A stretch of 64,000 nucleotides of DNA from Lentzea aerocolonigenes. Its GTDB lineage: Bacteria; Actinomycetota; Actinomycetes; Mycobacteriales; Pseudonocardiaceae. Below are positions 8,602 through 17,230 of this stretch, one piece after another. Position 1 is the stretch's first letter. Each line of letters opens with the position of its first letter. Both the position numbers and the translations under genes were made by a program. The notes under the pieces were generated by a model. That model saw only the letters and a program-made list of their open reading frames with translations, was not told the DNA's origin and did not search any database. The stretch covers positions 37,656 through 101,655 of the forward strand of contig NZ_BBOJ01000032.1 in NCBI RefSeq assembly GCF_000974445.1, read 5' to 3'.

Positions 8602-9077
8602 GCGTCCAGGACGAAGTCAAGGCTCTGGAAGCGCGGTTCGAAGCCACGAACCGCGAGCACTCCGAACGTGCGGAGCTGGCCAGCCGCAAGGTCGACCAGG
8701 CGGTGGCCGACGCCAAGGAGAAGAACGAGAAGAACCTCGCCGACGCGGCCAAGGTCGCGACGCGGCTGCACGAGATGGCCGGTCGCCAGAAGGCGGCCGG
8801 TGGCTGGGGCACCGCCGCGGCCACCGAGAAGAAGACCGGCGAGTACGCGTTCGGCGCCGAGGACGACGAGGAGCAGGACGACATGCCGGGCTTCCGGCCC
8901 GGTGGCTGGGCGCCTCCCTCGGCCCCCGCACCCACTCCGGAGCCCGTCGAACCCGCGTACGTGGCGCCGCCGCCTCCGCCGCCCCCTCCGGTCCGGCAGC
9001 CGCCCGCACCCCGGCGGCCGCAGCGGCCGGTCGTCGACGATGACGACGACATGAGCAACCAGAGCTGGCTGTCCTGA
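8598..9077 (+). CDS. Coiled-coil protein with Pro-rich linker and acidic tail, ESX-linked
   Basis: The GTG at 8598 overlaps the stop of the large WXG protein by 4 bases and gives 159 residues. Residues 1-~70 are a strong amphipathic helix rich in Glu, Lys and Ala. An acidic patch (AEDDEEQDD), a long polyproline stretch and the tail DDDDDMSNQSWLS follow. The tail resembles that of the coiled-coil protein at 889-1278, so both may act as chaperones or adaptors for ESX cargo. No known family is recognised; the link to secretion rests on gene order. Confidence 0.7.
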   Translation: MSVQDEVKALEARFEATNREHSERAELASRKVDQAVADAKEKNEKNLADAAKVATRLHEMAGRQKAAGGWGTAAATEKKTGEYAFGAEDDEEQDDMPGFRPGGWAPPSAPAPTPEPVEPAYVAPPPPPPPPVRQPPAPRRPQRPVVDDDDDMSNQSWLS

Positions 9078-9083
9078 ACGACA

Positions 9084-9116
9084 ACGCCCCTCCAGGTCGT
9101 GGACCTGGAGGGGCGT
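9084..9116. terminator. Bidirectional terminator between convergent genes
   Basis: ACGCCCCTCCAGGTC at 9084-9098 pairs perfectly with 9102-9116 across a 3-base loop. It sits between the ESX-linked gene ending at 9077 and the leftward gene ending at 9162. Confidence 0.8.
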
Positions 9117-9161
9117 AGTCGTCGGGTCAGTGTTGGGGCTGTGCCTGAGGAAGCGCGGACT

Positions 9162-9914
9162 CTACTGAGGTCCGTATCCGGGAGGCGGTGGACCTTGCTG
9201 AGGCCCGTGTCCGGGTGGCGGCGGTCCCTGCGGCGGCCCGTAGCCCGGTTGAGGTGGCCCTTGAGGCTGCTGCCCATACCCGGGCTGGGCGTGGCCGGGC
9301 TGCGGCGGGCCATATCCCGGCTGGGACTGACCCAGACCGGGCTGGGGTGGGCCGTATCCCGGCTGGGGCTGGCCATGACCGGGCTGAGGCTGGCCATAGC
9401 CGGGTGGCGGCGGTCCCTGCGGCGCCTGTCCGTACCCCTGCTGTCCGTGGCCCCATCCCGGCTGCTGTCCGGCACGCTTCTTGGCCTGGAAGTGCGCGGC
9501 GAGCGGAGGTGACCAGGTGATCGCCGCCGCGATCAGCACCCCGACCAGCACGGCCAGCAGTTCGCCGTCGAACGCGCCGTCGATCGACCTCAGCAGGAAC
9601 GCGATCAGGTACAGCGCGGCGGCCGCACCCACGACGAACCTGCTCGCCGCCGTGCCGATCGCGACCATCAGCGCGCCTGCCAGCAACACCAGCGCACCGA
9701 TCGCGAGCGAACCGCCCACCGCGATCCGCAGTGCGTCGCCCTTCGAGATCCCCGTCAGGACGCGGTCGACGGCCTTGACCACCACGCCGCCGCTGCACGC
9801 GAGTGCGAGGACACCGACCGCCACGATCAAACCGGTCCGCAGTCCCTTGGTGTCCGGCCTCGGACCCTGGAACTGCTGCGGCTGGTGCCAGCCCTGGTTC
9901 TGTTCTCCCGGCAT
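9162..9914 (-). CDS. Integral membrane protein with Pro/Gly/Gln-rich cytoplasmic tail
   Basis: About 250 residues. Four likely membrane helices lie in the middle (TGLIVAVGVLALACSGGVVV, then segments at roughly 70-90, 95-110 and 120-140), followed by a tail of some 100 residues built from GYGQPQPG and PPPPGYGPQ units. The ATG at 9914 is preferred over a TTG at 9926. It lies 13 bases downstream of the hydrolase gene on the same strand and may be co-transcribed. The repeats are short and imperfect. No function is recognised; similar repeat tails occur in many actinobacterial membrane proteins. Confidence 0.6.
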   Translation of the reverse strand: MPGEQNQGWHQPQQFQGPRPDTKGLRTGLIVAVGVLALACSGGVVVKAVDRVLTGISKGDALRIAVGGSLAIGALVLLAGALMVAIGTAASRFVVGAAAALYLIAFLLRSIDGAFDGELLAVLVGVLIAAAITWSPPLAAHFQAKKRAGQQPGWGHGQQGYGQAPQGPPPPGYGQPQPGHGQPQPGYGPPQPGLGQSQPGYGPPQPGHAQPGYGQQPQGPPQPGYGPPQGPPPPGHGPQQGPPPPGYGPQ

Positions 9915-9927
9915 CACGCCCAGCAAC

Positions 9928-10755
9928 CTAGCGGGTGCGCAGCGCTTCCCGCTGAAAGACGAGACTCGCGTTCTTCAGGTCGCTGTCGAGCAGCTCGTCG
10001 TACGTGCGCTCCCCGGTCAGCACCCGCAGCAGGAACGCGGTCACGAACGCCCGGCCGAGCTTGTGCGAGCCCCGCTCGGACTTCCCGTCCAGCAGGAGCT
10101 CGCTCCAGTGCCTGCCCTCGGTGAAGCCCAGGTGCGAGGCCTTGGGCAGCAACCGCAGCTGCACCGGACCGCCCCAGGCCTGGGCGATCGCCTCGGCGTG
10201 ACCGACCGGTGGTGCGATGCGGTCCTCGCCCGCCGCGAGGTGCAGGCCGGGTGCGCGCACGGTCCGTGCGGCGTCCAGAGCGGACGGGCGCGTCTCCGTT
10301 GCGGCCAAAGTCACAACGGCGCGGACGCGGTCGGTGTCCGACGCCGCCAGCACCGCCGCGCCGCCGCCCATCGAGTGCCCGGCCAGTGCGAGGCGGGCGG
10401 GGTCGACGCTGATCTCTCCCGAGCCGAGTCGCACGCCGGTGCAGATGTCCAAAGTGGTCAGGAGGTTCGCCGCCAGGACTCGCGACGACAACAGCGGTCC
10501 GCGCTCCACGGCCGGTGCGGCGGCGACCACGCCCCAAGACGCCAGGTGCCGCAAAAGCCCGTGGTAGCGGCGTACGGGCTGCATCCAGCCGTGTCCGAAC
10601 GCGACGGCGGGCAGACCCAGGCCGGACTGCGGCGTGAAGATCACCCCCGGCAGGCCCACGAGCGCGAGGTCGCCGCGCAGCACGGGGTGCGGACCGGGCC
10701 TGCTCAGCTGCTCAAGGGCCTGTTTCGCGGTCAGCGTGATCACGCGGCGAGCCAT
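9928..10755 (-). CDS. Alpha/beta hydrolase (dienelactone hydrolase or cutinase-like)
   Basis: About 275 residues from ATG 10755; a longer frame from 10791 is less likely. The nucleophile elbow is GHSMGGG, the acid is probably the Asp in AAGEDRIAPP and the His is in SHLGF. The oxyanion region FGHGWMQP comes before. This layout matches small serine hydrolases of the dienelactone hydrolase and polyester/lipase-like group. There is no signal peptide, so it should act in the cytoplasm. The substrate cannot be read from the sequence. Confidence 0.75.
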   Translation of the reverse strand: MARRVITLTAKQALEQLSRPGPHPVLRGDLALVGLPGVIFTPQSGLGLPAVAFGHGWMQPVRRYHGLLRHLASWGVVAAAPAVERGPLLSSRVLAANLLTTLDICTGVRLGSGEISVDPARLALAGHSMGGGAAVLAASDTDRVRAVVTLAATETRPSALDAARTVRAPGLHLAAGEDRIAPPVGHAEAIAQAWGGPVQLRLLPKASHLGFTEGRHWSELLLDGKSERGSHKLGRAFVTAFLLRVLTGERTYDELLDSDLKNASLVFQREALRTR

Positions 10756-10889
10756 GTGGTGAACCGTAGTCGATCCTGTCGTCCGCACCACACCCGAGAT
10801 TGGTCTACACCACCTGGCGTCCTGACCTGCACGTATGGAGCGTCCTCACTCATTAGGGTTAGCGGCGTGGTCTAGCTAGTCTGTTTTCC

Positions 10890-12749
10890 GTGTGCGGAAT
10901 CGTGGGATACGTGGGTCACCAGTCGGCGCTCGACGTCGTGCTGGACGGGCTGAGGCGACTCGAGTACCGGGGTTACGACTCGGCAGGCGTCGCGGTCGTC
11001 GCCGGCGATGATCTCGCCGTCGAACGCAAGGCAGGCCGGCTGCAGAACCTGGAGACGAGGCTCGACGAGGTGGGCCGCGACAACTTCGCGGGCACCGTCG
11101 GCATGGGTCACACGCGGTGGGCGACGCACGGTGCGCCGATCGACCGCAACTCGCACCCGCACCGCGACGCGACCAACCGCGTCGCCGTGGTGCACAACGG
11201 CATCATCGAGAACTTCCTCGCGCTGCGCGCCGAGCTCGAAGGCCTCGGCGTCGAGATGGCGTCCGACACCGACACCGAGACGGTCGCGCACCTCGTGGCG
11301 TTCGCCTACAACGAAGGCGACACCAAGGGCGACTTCGTCGCCAGCGTGCGCAAGGTCGTGAACCGCCTGGAGGGCGCGTTCACGCTCGTCTTCACGCACG
11401 CCGACGAGCCCGACACCGTCGTCGCGGCGCGCCGGAACTCGCCGCTGGTCGTCGGTGTCGGCGACAACGAGTACTTCGTCGCGAGCGACGTGGCCGCGTT
11501 CATCGCGCACACCAAGGAAGCCGTCGAGCTGGGCCAGGACCAGATGGTCGTGCTGTCCCGCGACGGTTACCAGGTCACCGACTTCGAGGGCGAGCCCGCC
11601 GAGGCCAAGCCGTTCACGGTGAACTGGGACCTCAGCGCCGCCGAGAAGGGCGGCCACGAGTACTTCATGCTCAAGGAGATCGAGGAGCAGCCGGAGGCGC
11701 TGGCGAACACGCTGCGCGGCCACTTCGCGAACGGCCGGATCGTCCTCGACGAGCAGCGCCTGTCCGACCAGGACCTGCGCGACGTCGACAAGGTCTTCGT
11801 CGTCGCCTGCGGTTCCGCCTACCACTCCGGTCTCGTCGCGAAGTACGCGATCGAGCACTGGACCCGCCTGCCCGTCGAGGTCGAGCTGGCCTCCGAGTTC
11901 CGCTACCGCGACCCGGTGCTCGACCGCGACACGCTCGTCGTCGCCGTGTCGCAGTCCGGCGAGACCGCGGACACGCTGGAGGCCGTGCGCCACGCGCGTG
12001 CGCAGAAGGCCCGCGTCCTGGCCGTCTGCAACACCAACGGCGCGCAGATCCCGCGAGAGTCCGACGCCGTCCTCTACACGCACGCCGGTCCGGAGATCGG
12101 TGTCGCGTCGACGAAGGCGTTCCTCGCCCAGATCGCGGCCAACTACCTCGTCGGCCTGGCCCTGGCGCAGGCCCGCGGCACCAAGTACCCGGACGAGGTC
12201 GCCCGCGAGTTCCACGAGCTCGAGGCCATGCCCGAGGCCGTGCAGCGCGTGCTCGGCACCATCGACCAGGTCAAGGCGCTGGGCCGGGAGCTCGCGGACT
12301 CGAAGGCGGTGCTGTTCCTCGGCCGCCACGTCGGCTACCCGGTGGCTCTCGAAGGCGCTCTGAAGCTCAAGGAGCTCGCCTACATGCACGCCGAGGGCTT
12401 CGCGGCGGGCGAGCTCAAGCACGGCCCGATCGCGTTGATCGAGGAGAACCTCCCGGTCGTCGTGGTCATGCCGTCGCCGAAGGGCCGTGCCGTCCTGCAC
12501 TCGAAGCTGGTGTCGAACATCAGCGAGATCCAGGCCCGCGGCGCCCGCACGATCGTGATCGCGGAGGAGGGCGACGAGACCGTGCGCCCGTTCGCCGACC
12601 ACCTGATCGAGATCCCGGCTGTCCCGACGCTGCTGCAGCCGCTCATCTCGACGATCCCGCTGCAGGTGCTCGCGGCGGAGATCGCGACCGCCCGCGGCTA
12701 CGACGTGGACAAGCCTCGCAACCTCGCGAAGTCCGTTACCGTCGAGTGA
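10890..12749 (+). CDS. glmS: Glutamine:fructose-6-phosphate aminotransferase
   Basis: GlmS makes glucosamine-6-phosphate from fructose-6-phosphate and glutamine, the first step to UDP-GlcNAc. The 619-residue protein begins MCGIVGYVG, so Cys2 is the N-terminal nucleophile of the glutaminase domain once Met is removed. Two SIS domains follow, with sugar-phosphate motifs CGSAYHSG and SQSGETADT, and the end KSVTVE is the family signature. The GTG at 10890 fixes the start. No glmS ribozyme is visible in the short leader. The next gene begins directly after the stop, so they are likely co-transcribed. Confidence 0.96.
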   Translation: MCGIVGYVGHQSALDVVLDGLRRLEYRGYDSAGVAVVAGDDLAVERKAGRLQNLETRLDEVGRDNFAGTVGMGHTRWATHGAPIDRNSHPHRDATNRVAVVHNGIIENFLALRAELEGLGVEMASDTDTETVAHLVAFAYNEGDTKGDFVASVRKVVNRLEGAFTLVFTHADEPDTVVAARRNSPLVVGVGDNEYFVASDVAAFIAHTKEAVELGQDQMVVLSRDGYQVTDFEGEPAEAKPFTVNWDLSAAEKGGHEYFMLKEIEEQPEALANTLRGHFANGRIVLDEQRLSDQDLRDVDKVFVVACGSAYHSGLVAKYAIEHWTRLPVEVELASEFRYRDPVLDRDTLVVAVSQSGETADTLEAVRHARAQKARVLAVCNTNGAQIPRESDAVLYTHAGPEIGVASTKAFLAQIAANYLVGLALAQARGTKYPDEVAREFHELEAMPEAVQRVLGTIDQVKALGRELADSKAVLFLGRHVGYPVALEGALKLKELAYMHAEGFAAGELKHGPIALIEENLPVVVVMPSPKGRAVLHSKLVSNISEIQARGARTIVIAEEGDETVRPFADHLIEIPAVPTLLQPLISTIPLQVLAAEIATARGYDVDKPRNLAKSVTVE

Positions 12750-14132
12750 GTGAGAGGCGTCTGGCACACCGAACGCGTCAAGTCCGCTGAAGAGGAGCTC
12801 ATGGCGGTGGTCCCGCCGGGCTCGTTGATGCGGAAGGCCGCGTTCGGTGTGGCCACCCACGCCTTGCGTTTGCTGGCCGGACGTCGCCGCGTCACGTTGC
12901 TCGTCGGTGCGGGCAACAACGGCGGCGACGCCCTGTGGGCCGGCTACTTCCTGCGCCGCCGCGGAGTCGCGGTGTCGGCCGTGCTGCTCAACCCGGCCAA
13001 GGCGCACGTCGAGGGCCTGGCCGCCTTTCGCCGTGCCGGTGGCCGGATCGTCTCCTCAGTCGGATCGCCAGACCTGGTCATCGACGGCATCGTGGGACTG
13101 TCGGCGCGCGGCCCACTGCGGCCGGACGCGGCCGCGCTGGTCTCCTCGGTGCGTGCGCCGATCCTGGCCGTGGACCTGCCTTCCGGGATCGACCCGGACA
13201 CCGGTGAGATCTCCGGACCTCACGTTCGCGCGCACACCACCGTCACGTTCGGCTGCCTGAAGCCGGTGCACGCGCTGGCGGACTGCGGCGAGGTGCACCT
13301 GGTCGACATCGGTCTGCGTCCGGCGGACCCGGACTTCGTGCTGCTGGACCGCTCGGACATCGCCTGGCCGGTGCCGGGCCCGTCCGACGACAAGTACACC
13401 CAGGGCGTCACGGGCGTGGCGGCCGGCAGCTCGACCTATCCGGGCGCCGCGGTGCTGTCGACCGGCGCCGCCGTCCTCGCCACCTCGGGCATGGTCCGCT
13501 ACGCCGGTCCCGCCGCCGACGCCATCCGCGCCCGCTGGCCCGAAACCATCTGCACGGGCTCCATCACCGACGCCGGCCGCGTCCAGGCCTGGGTCGTCGG
13601 CCCCGGTGCAGGAACAGGCTCGTCCTCGGCGGAGGTCCTGCGGTTCGTGCTGGACGCCGGAGTGCCGGTGATCGCCGACGCCGACGCCATCACGTTGCTC
13701 TCCCAGCACCCCGAACTGTGGGACGCCCGCGACCCGGACGCGCCTCTGGTGCTGACCCCGCACGACCGCGAGTTCGAACGCCTCGCCGGTCCGGTCGGCT
13801 CTGATCGTGTGGCGGCGGCGCGGAAGGCTGCCCAGCGGTTCAACGCCGTGGTGCTGCTGAAGGGGCATCGGACCGTGGTGGCGGCGCCGGACGGGCGGGC
13901 GCTGGTGAACTCGGCCACGTCGTCGTGGCCTGCGACGGCGGGGTCCGGGGACGTGTTGTCCGGGATCATCGGTGCGCTGCTGGCTTCCGGCTTGGACCCG
14001 TTCCTGGCGGCGGGGTATGCGGCTCACCTGCACGTGCTGGCGGCTGAGCTGGGTGCGGACGGGGCACCGGTGCCGGCTTCCGGGCTGATGGAGGCGATCC
14101 CGGCGGCGATTCGGCTCGTCCGAGGCCGCTGA
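12750..14132 (+). CDS. nnr: Bifunctional NAD(P)H-hydrate epimerase/dehydratase
   Basis: This enzyme repairs hydrated NADH and NADPH. The N-terminal half has the epimerase (YjeF) motif GAGNNGGD and DLPSGIDPDTG. The C-terminal half has the ADP/ATP-dependent dehydratase features VVGPGAGTG, ADADA and the terminal GSGDVLSGIIGA, related to ribokinases. At 460 residues it is slightly short for the bifunctional family, as the N-terminus is trimmed. The GTG at 12750 directly follows the glmS stop. Placement between glmS and alr agrees with the mycobacterial order. Confidence 0.9.
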   Translation: MRGVWHTERVKSAEEELMAVVPPGSLMRKAAFGVATHALRLLAGRRRVTLLVGAGNNGGDALWAGYFLRRRGVAVSAVLLNPAKAHVEGLAAFRRAGGRIVSSVGSPDLVIDGIVGLSARGPLRPDAAALVSSVRAPILAVDLPSGIDPDTGEISGPHVRAHTTVTFGCLKPVHALADCGEVHLVDIGLRPADPDFVLLDRSDIAWPVPGPSDDKYTQGVTGVAAGSSTYPGAAVLSTGAAVLATSGMVRYAGPAADAIRARWPETICTGSITDAGRVQAWVVGPGAGTGSSSAEVLRFVLDAGVPVIADADAITLLSQHPELWDARDPDAPLVLTPHDREFERLAGPVGSDRVAAARKAAQRFNAVVLLKGHRTVVAAPDGRALVNSATSSWPATAGSGDVLSGIIGALLASGLDPFLAAGYAAHLHVLAAELGADGAPVPASGLMEAIPAAIRLVRGR

Positions 14133-14529
14133 GCTGTCCGTTCGCCGCCCGTGCAGCACCGCGGCTCGACCTGCCACGTCGAGATCCCGTGCTCCGGCGT
14201 GGCTTCGGCCGGGCAGTCCGAGTGCCGCGAGGAAGTCCAGTTCCGCATCACGGGCACCCGTGCTCCGGTGCGGCTCCGGCAGGGCAGTCCGTGTACCGCG
14301 AGGAGTCCAGTTCCACATCACCGGCACCGGGACTTGGGATCCGGCCGACGACTGGTCCTGCACTGGGCTGGGCAGCGGCAACACGGTCGTTCAGACCGGC
14401 AGGATCGCCGATCCCGATCTTGTCGGTGCCGCCTGGGAGAATGAAATCAGGGGACCCCCTGGAGGGGACCCCTGCGTGAGCGCTCGCTCACACTTGTGAG
14501 CTGCGGTCTCATGGCACGATGAACAGGTT
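14133..14529. repeat. Gene-free stretch with a 71-base direct repeat and a palindrome
   Basis: This ~400-base gap has no convincing gene. It holds two imperfect direct copies of a unit of about 71 bases (14188-14258 and 14259-~14328) that share CAGTCCAGTTCC-like cores. One frame over the second copy encodes a short Trp-containing stretch (TGTWDPADDWSCTG), so a decayed gene is possible. Near alr there is a hairpin of GGGGACCCC blocks (14448-14472). A perfect palindrome, GTGAGCG at 14476-14482 with CGCTCAC at 14485-14491, lies 39 bases before the alr start and could be an operator. Confidence 0.55.
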
Positions 14530-15615
14530 ATGGCCCGTTCAGAAGTAGTAGTCGACCTCGGTGCGCTGCGGCACAACGTCGCGCTGCTCGCCGGCCTCGC
14601 TCCCCGCGCGGAGACGATGGCCGTCGTGAAGGCGGACGGTTACGGCCACGGCGCGGTCGAGGTCGCCCGTGCGGCGCTGGAGGCCGGTGCGAGCTGGCTC
14701 GGTTCCTGTTCGACGCAGGAAGCCCTCGCCCTCAGGGCCGCGGGCATCCAGGCGCCCATCCTCGCCTGGCTCGACGCCCCGGACGAGGACCTCGCCGCCG
14801 GCATCGCGGCCGACGTGGACCTGTCCGTGTCGTCTCTCACCGACCTGCGTCGCGTCGAGCAGGCCGCGGAGGAGGCCGACGCCCGGCCGCGGATCCACCT
14901 GAAGATCGACACCGGCCTCAGCCGCAACGGGTGTCAGCCGCAGGACTGGCCCGAGCTGGTGGAGCAGGCCAAGAAGCACGAGATCGTCGCCGTCTGGTCG
15001 CACCTCGCGTGCGCGGACGAGATCGGGCACCCGTCGGTGGACCTGCAGGCCAAGCGGTTCGACGACGCCTACGAGGTGGCGAAGTCCCACGGCCTCGACC
15101 CGAAGAGGCACATCGCGAACTCCGCCGCCCTGCTCACGCGGCCGGACCTGCACTTCGACATCGTGCGGCCCGGCATCGCGATGTACGGGCTGAACCCGGT
15201 GCCGACGGACCACGACCTCAGGCCAGTCATGAGCTACCGCTCGCACGTGGCGCTCACCAAACGTATCCCCGCAGGCGAGTCGGTCTCCTACGGGATGACA
15301 TGGACCGCGCAGAAGGACACGACGCTGGCACTGGTGCCGGCCGGGTATGCGGACGGCGTTCCGAGGGCACTCTCCGGCCGGATGGAGGTGCTCCTCAACG
15401 ACAAGCGCCGCCCGGTGGTGGGGCGTGTCTGCATGGACCAGATCGTCGTGGACTGCGGGGACGACGAGATCGCCGAGGGGGCGGAGGTCCTGCTTTTCGG
15501 CGACGGGAGCCGCGGGGAGCCGACGGCGACGGAGTGGGCGGAGCTGACCGGGACGATCGACTACGAGATCGTCTGCGGGATGTACCGGCCGCGGGTGCGG
15601 AGGATCTACACGTGA
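14530..15615 (+). CDS. alr: Alanine racemase
   Basis: The enzyme makes D-alanine for peptidoglycan, using pyridoxal phosphate. The PLP lysine is K34 in VVKADGYGHG, and the second catalytic base is Y254 in SVSYGMTW. The fold-type III barrel and the C-terminal beta domain are complete at 361 residues. The ATG at 14530 gives the standard N-terminus. The stop overlaps the start of the next gene by 4 bases (GTGA), so alr, the hydrolase and tsaE form one unit, the order known from other actinobacteria. Confidence 0.96.
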   Translation: MARSEVVVDLGALRHNVALLAGLAPRAETMAVVKADGYGHGAVEVARAALEAGASWLGSCSTQEALALRAAGIQAPILAWLDAPDEDLAAGIAADVDLSVSSLTDLRRVEQAAEEADARPRIHLKIDTGLSRNGCQPQDWPELVEQAKKHEIVAVWSHLACADEIGHPSVDLQAKRFDDAYEVAKSHGLDPKRHIANSAALLTRPDLHFDIVRPGIAMYGLNPVPTDHDLRPVMSYRSHVALTKRIPAGESVSYGMTWTAQKDTTLALVPAGYADGVPRALSGRMEVLLNDKRRPVVGRVCMDQIVVDCGDDEIAEGAEVLLFGDGSRGEPTATEWAELTGTIDYEIVCGMYRPRVRRIYT

Positions 15616-16709
15616 AGCCGGTGTGGAAGGTCGTCGGGTGGGTCGGTGGTGCGCTGGGTGCCGCCGTCGCCGGTGCGGCCGTGGCGCAGACGGCGAAGGT
15701 GTCGCACGAGCGCAAGACCGCGTCCGACAGCCTCGCCGAAGAGCCGTTGGGACAGCTCAGGCCCGATCGCGAGTCGACGGTGGCCGCGGACGACGGCGTG
15801 CCGATCTCCGTCGAGGAGGTCGATCCCGCTGACGGTGGCGAGGCCGACATCACCGTGGTGCTGGTGCACGGGTTCGCGCTCGACCGCCGCTGCTGGCACT
15901 TCCAGCGCCGCGACCTCGCCGAGCTGCTCGACCCGCGCGTCCACCAGGTGCTCTACGACCAGCGCAGCCACGGCCGGTCCGGCCGGTCCTCCGTCGAGGC
16001 CAGCACGATCGAGCAGCTCGCGCACGACCTCGACGCGGTGATCCGCTCGGTCGTGCCGGACGGGCCGCTGGTGCTCGTCGGCCACTCCATGGGCGGCATG
16101 ACGATCATGGCGCTGGCCGAGCAGCGGCCGGAGCTCTTCGCGGAACGGGTGCGCGGCGTCGCGCTCGTCGGCACGGCCGCCGGTGCCGTGGGTGGCGCGG
16201 GGCTGCCGAAGTCCGTGCTGTCGCGGTACAACCCCGTGACGCTCGGCGTCGGACGGCTCGCGGGGGTGCAGCCCGGTCTCGTCGAGTGGGTGCGCAAGAG
16301 CGCGAAAAGCCTGACCTGGAGCGGTATCCGCGCGCTGGCGTTCGGCGACCGCAAGGTGGCACCGTCCCTTGTGGACCTGATGGAGAAGATGATCAACGGG
16401 ACCACGGTGAAGGTGCTCACCGAGTTCCTGGAGACGCTCGGCACGCACGACCGCTACAAGGCGCTGGCGGGCCTCAGGCACTGCGAGGTGCTGATCCTGA
16501 GCGGCGACGCGGACAAGCTCACGCCGTTCTCGCACGCCGAGCGGATGGCCGAGGAGATGCCCCACGCCACCCTCGTCCGGGCCCCCGGTGCCGGGCACAT
16601 GGTGATGATGGAGCAGGCTGACCTCGTCAACGACCACCTGGTCGCGCTCGTCGAACGCTGCGCGGCCGATCGCGGAGAGAGTCGGAAGAAGTGGTGGCGG
16701 CGAGCGTGA
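15612..16709 (+). CDS. Alpha/beta hydrolase downstream of alr
   Basis: 365 residues from GTG 15612. A hydrophobic N-terminal segment (VVGWVGGALGAAVAGAAVA) may anchor it to the membrane. The hydrolase core has VLVHGFALDRRCW for the oxyanion region, S159 in GHSMGG as nucleophile, D in SGDADKLTP and H in GAGHMVMM. Genes of this type sit between alr and tsaE in many actinobacteria, but their substrate is not known to me. It overlaps both alr and tsaE by 4 bases each. Confidence 0.85.
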   Translation: MKPVWKVVGWVGGALGAAVAGAAVAQTAKVSHERKTASDSLAEEPLGQLRPDRESTVAADDGVPISVEEVDPADGGEADITVVLVHGFALDRRCWHFQRRDLAELLDPRVHQVLYDQRSHGRSGRSSVEASTIEQLAHDLDAVIRSVVPDGPLVLVGHSMGGMTIMALAEQRPELFAERVRGVALVGTAAGAVGGAGLPKSVLSRYNPVTLGVGRLAGVQPGLVEWVRKSAKSLTWSGIRALAFGDRKVAPSLVDLMEKMINGTTVKVLTEFLETLGTHDRYKALAGLRHCEVLILSGDADKLTPFSHAERMAEEMPHATLVRAPGAGHMVMMEQADLVNDHLVALVERCAADRGESRKKWWRRA

Positions 16710-17167
16710 AGACCGTCGAACTGCCCCTGGTGGAGGACACCGAGGAGTTCGGTCGCAAACTGGGTGAAGTCGTGCGGGCAGGCGACCTGCTGCTGCTCGC
16801 GGGTCCGTTGGGCGCAGGCAAGACGGCACTGGTGCGCGGACTGGCGCGCGGCCTCGGTGTGCAGGGCAGGGTGTCGTCGCCGACGTTCGTCGTCGCGCGC
16901 GTCCACGAGCCCGCCGAGGGCGGCAGGGGCGTGCGGCTGGTGCACGTCGACGCGTACCGGCTCGGGGGTCACCTGGACGAGTTGGACGATCTTGATCTGG
17001 ACACGGACCTCGTCGACGCCGTGGTGGCCGTCGAGTGGGGCGAGGGTGTCGCGGAACGCCTGAACGAAGATCATCTGCTCATTCGCCTCGAGCGCGGAAT
17101 CGACGACGTTCGCACAGCTCAGCTGATCCCGCACGGCGACTGGACCGCTCGTGCCCTCCCCGTGTGA
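16706..17167 (+). CDS. tsaE: tRNA threonylcarbamoyladenosine synthesis ATPase TsaE
   Basis: TsaE is the ATPase that works with TsaB and TsaD to place threonylcarbamoyl on A37 of ANN-reading tRNAs. The P-loop GPLGAGKT is at 33-40, and SSPTF and HVDAYRL, both family signatures, follow. The GTG at 16706 overlaps the upstream stop and is preferred to GTG 16691. tsaB and tsaD lie 2 kb downstream, separated by the secreted protein and matB. Confidence 0.92.
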   Translation: MKTVELPLVEDTEEFGRKLGEVVRAGDLLLLAGPLGAGKTALVRGLARGLGVQGRVSSPTFVVARVHEPAEGGRGVRLVHVDAYRLGGHLDELDDLDLDTDLVDAVVAVEWGEGVAERLNEDHLLIRLERGIDDVRTAQLIPHGDWTARALPV

Positions 17168-17230
17168 CTATCTCCAGCGGATAGGGTGATGTCCATTAAG
17201 GACAGAGCGTGACCGGCCGATGACCCTCGC

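Noticed and set aside
10800..10889. Possible glmS ribozyme
   Set aside because: The leader is short, lacks the ribozyme core, and actinobacterial glmS genes are not known to carry one.
14151..14499. Several short open frames in the gap upstream of alr
   Set aside because: They switch frame across the 71-base repeat and none has a ribosome site; treated as possible decayed DNA.
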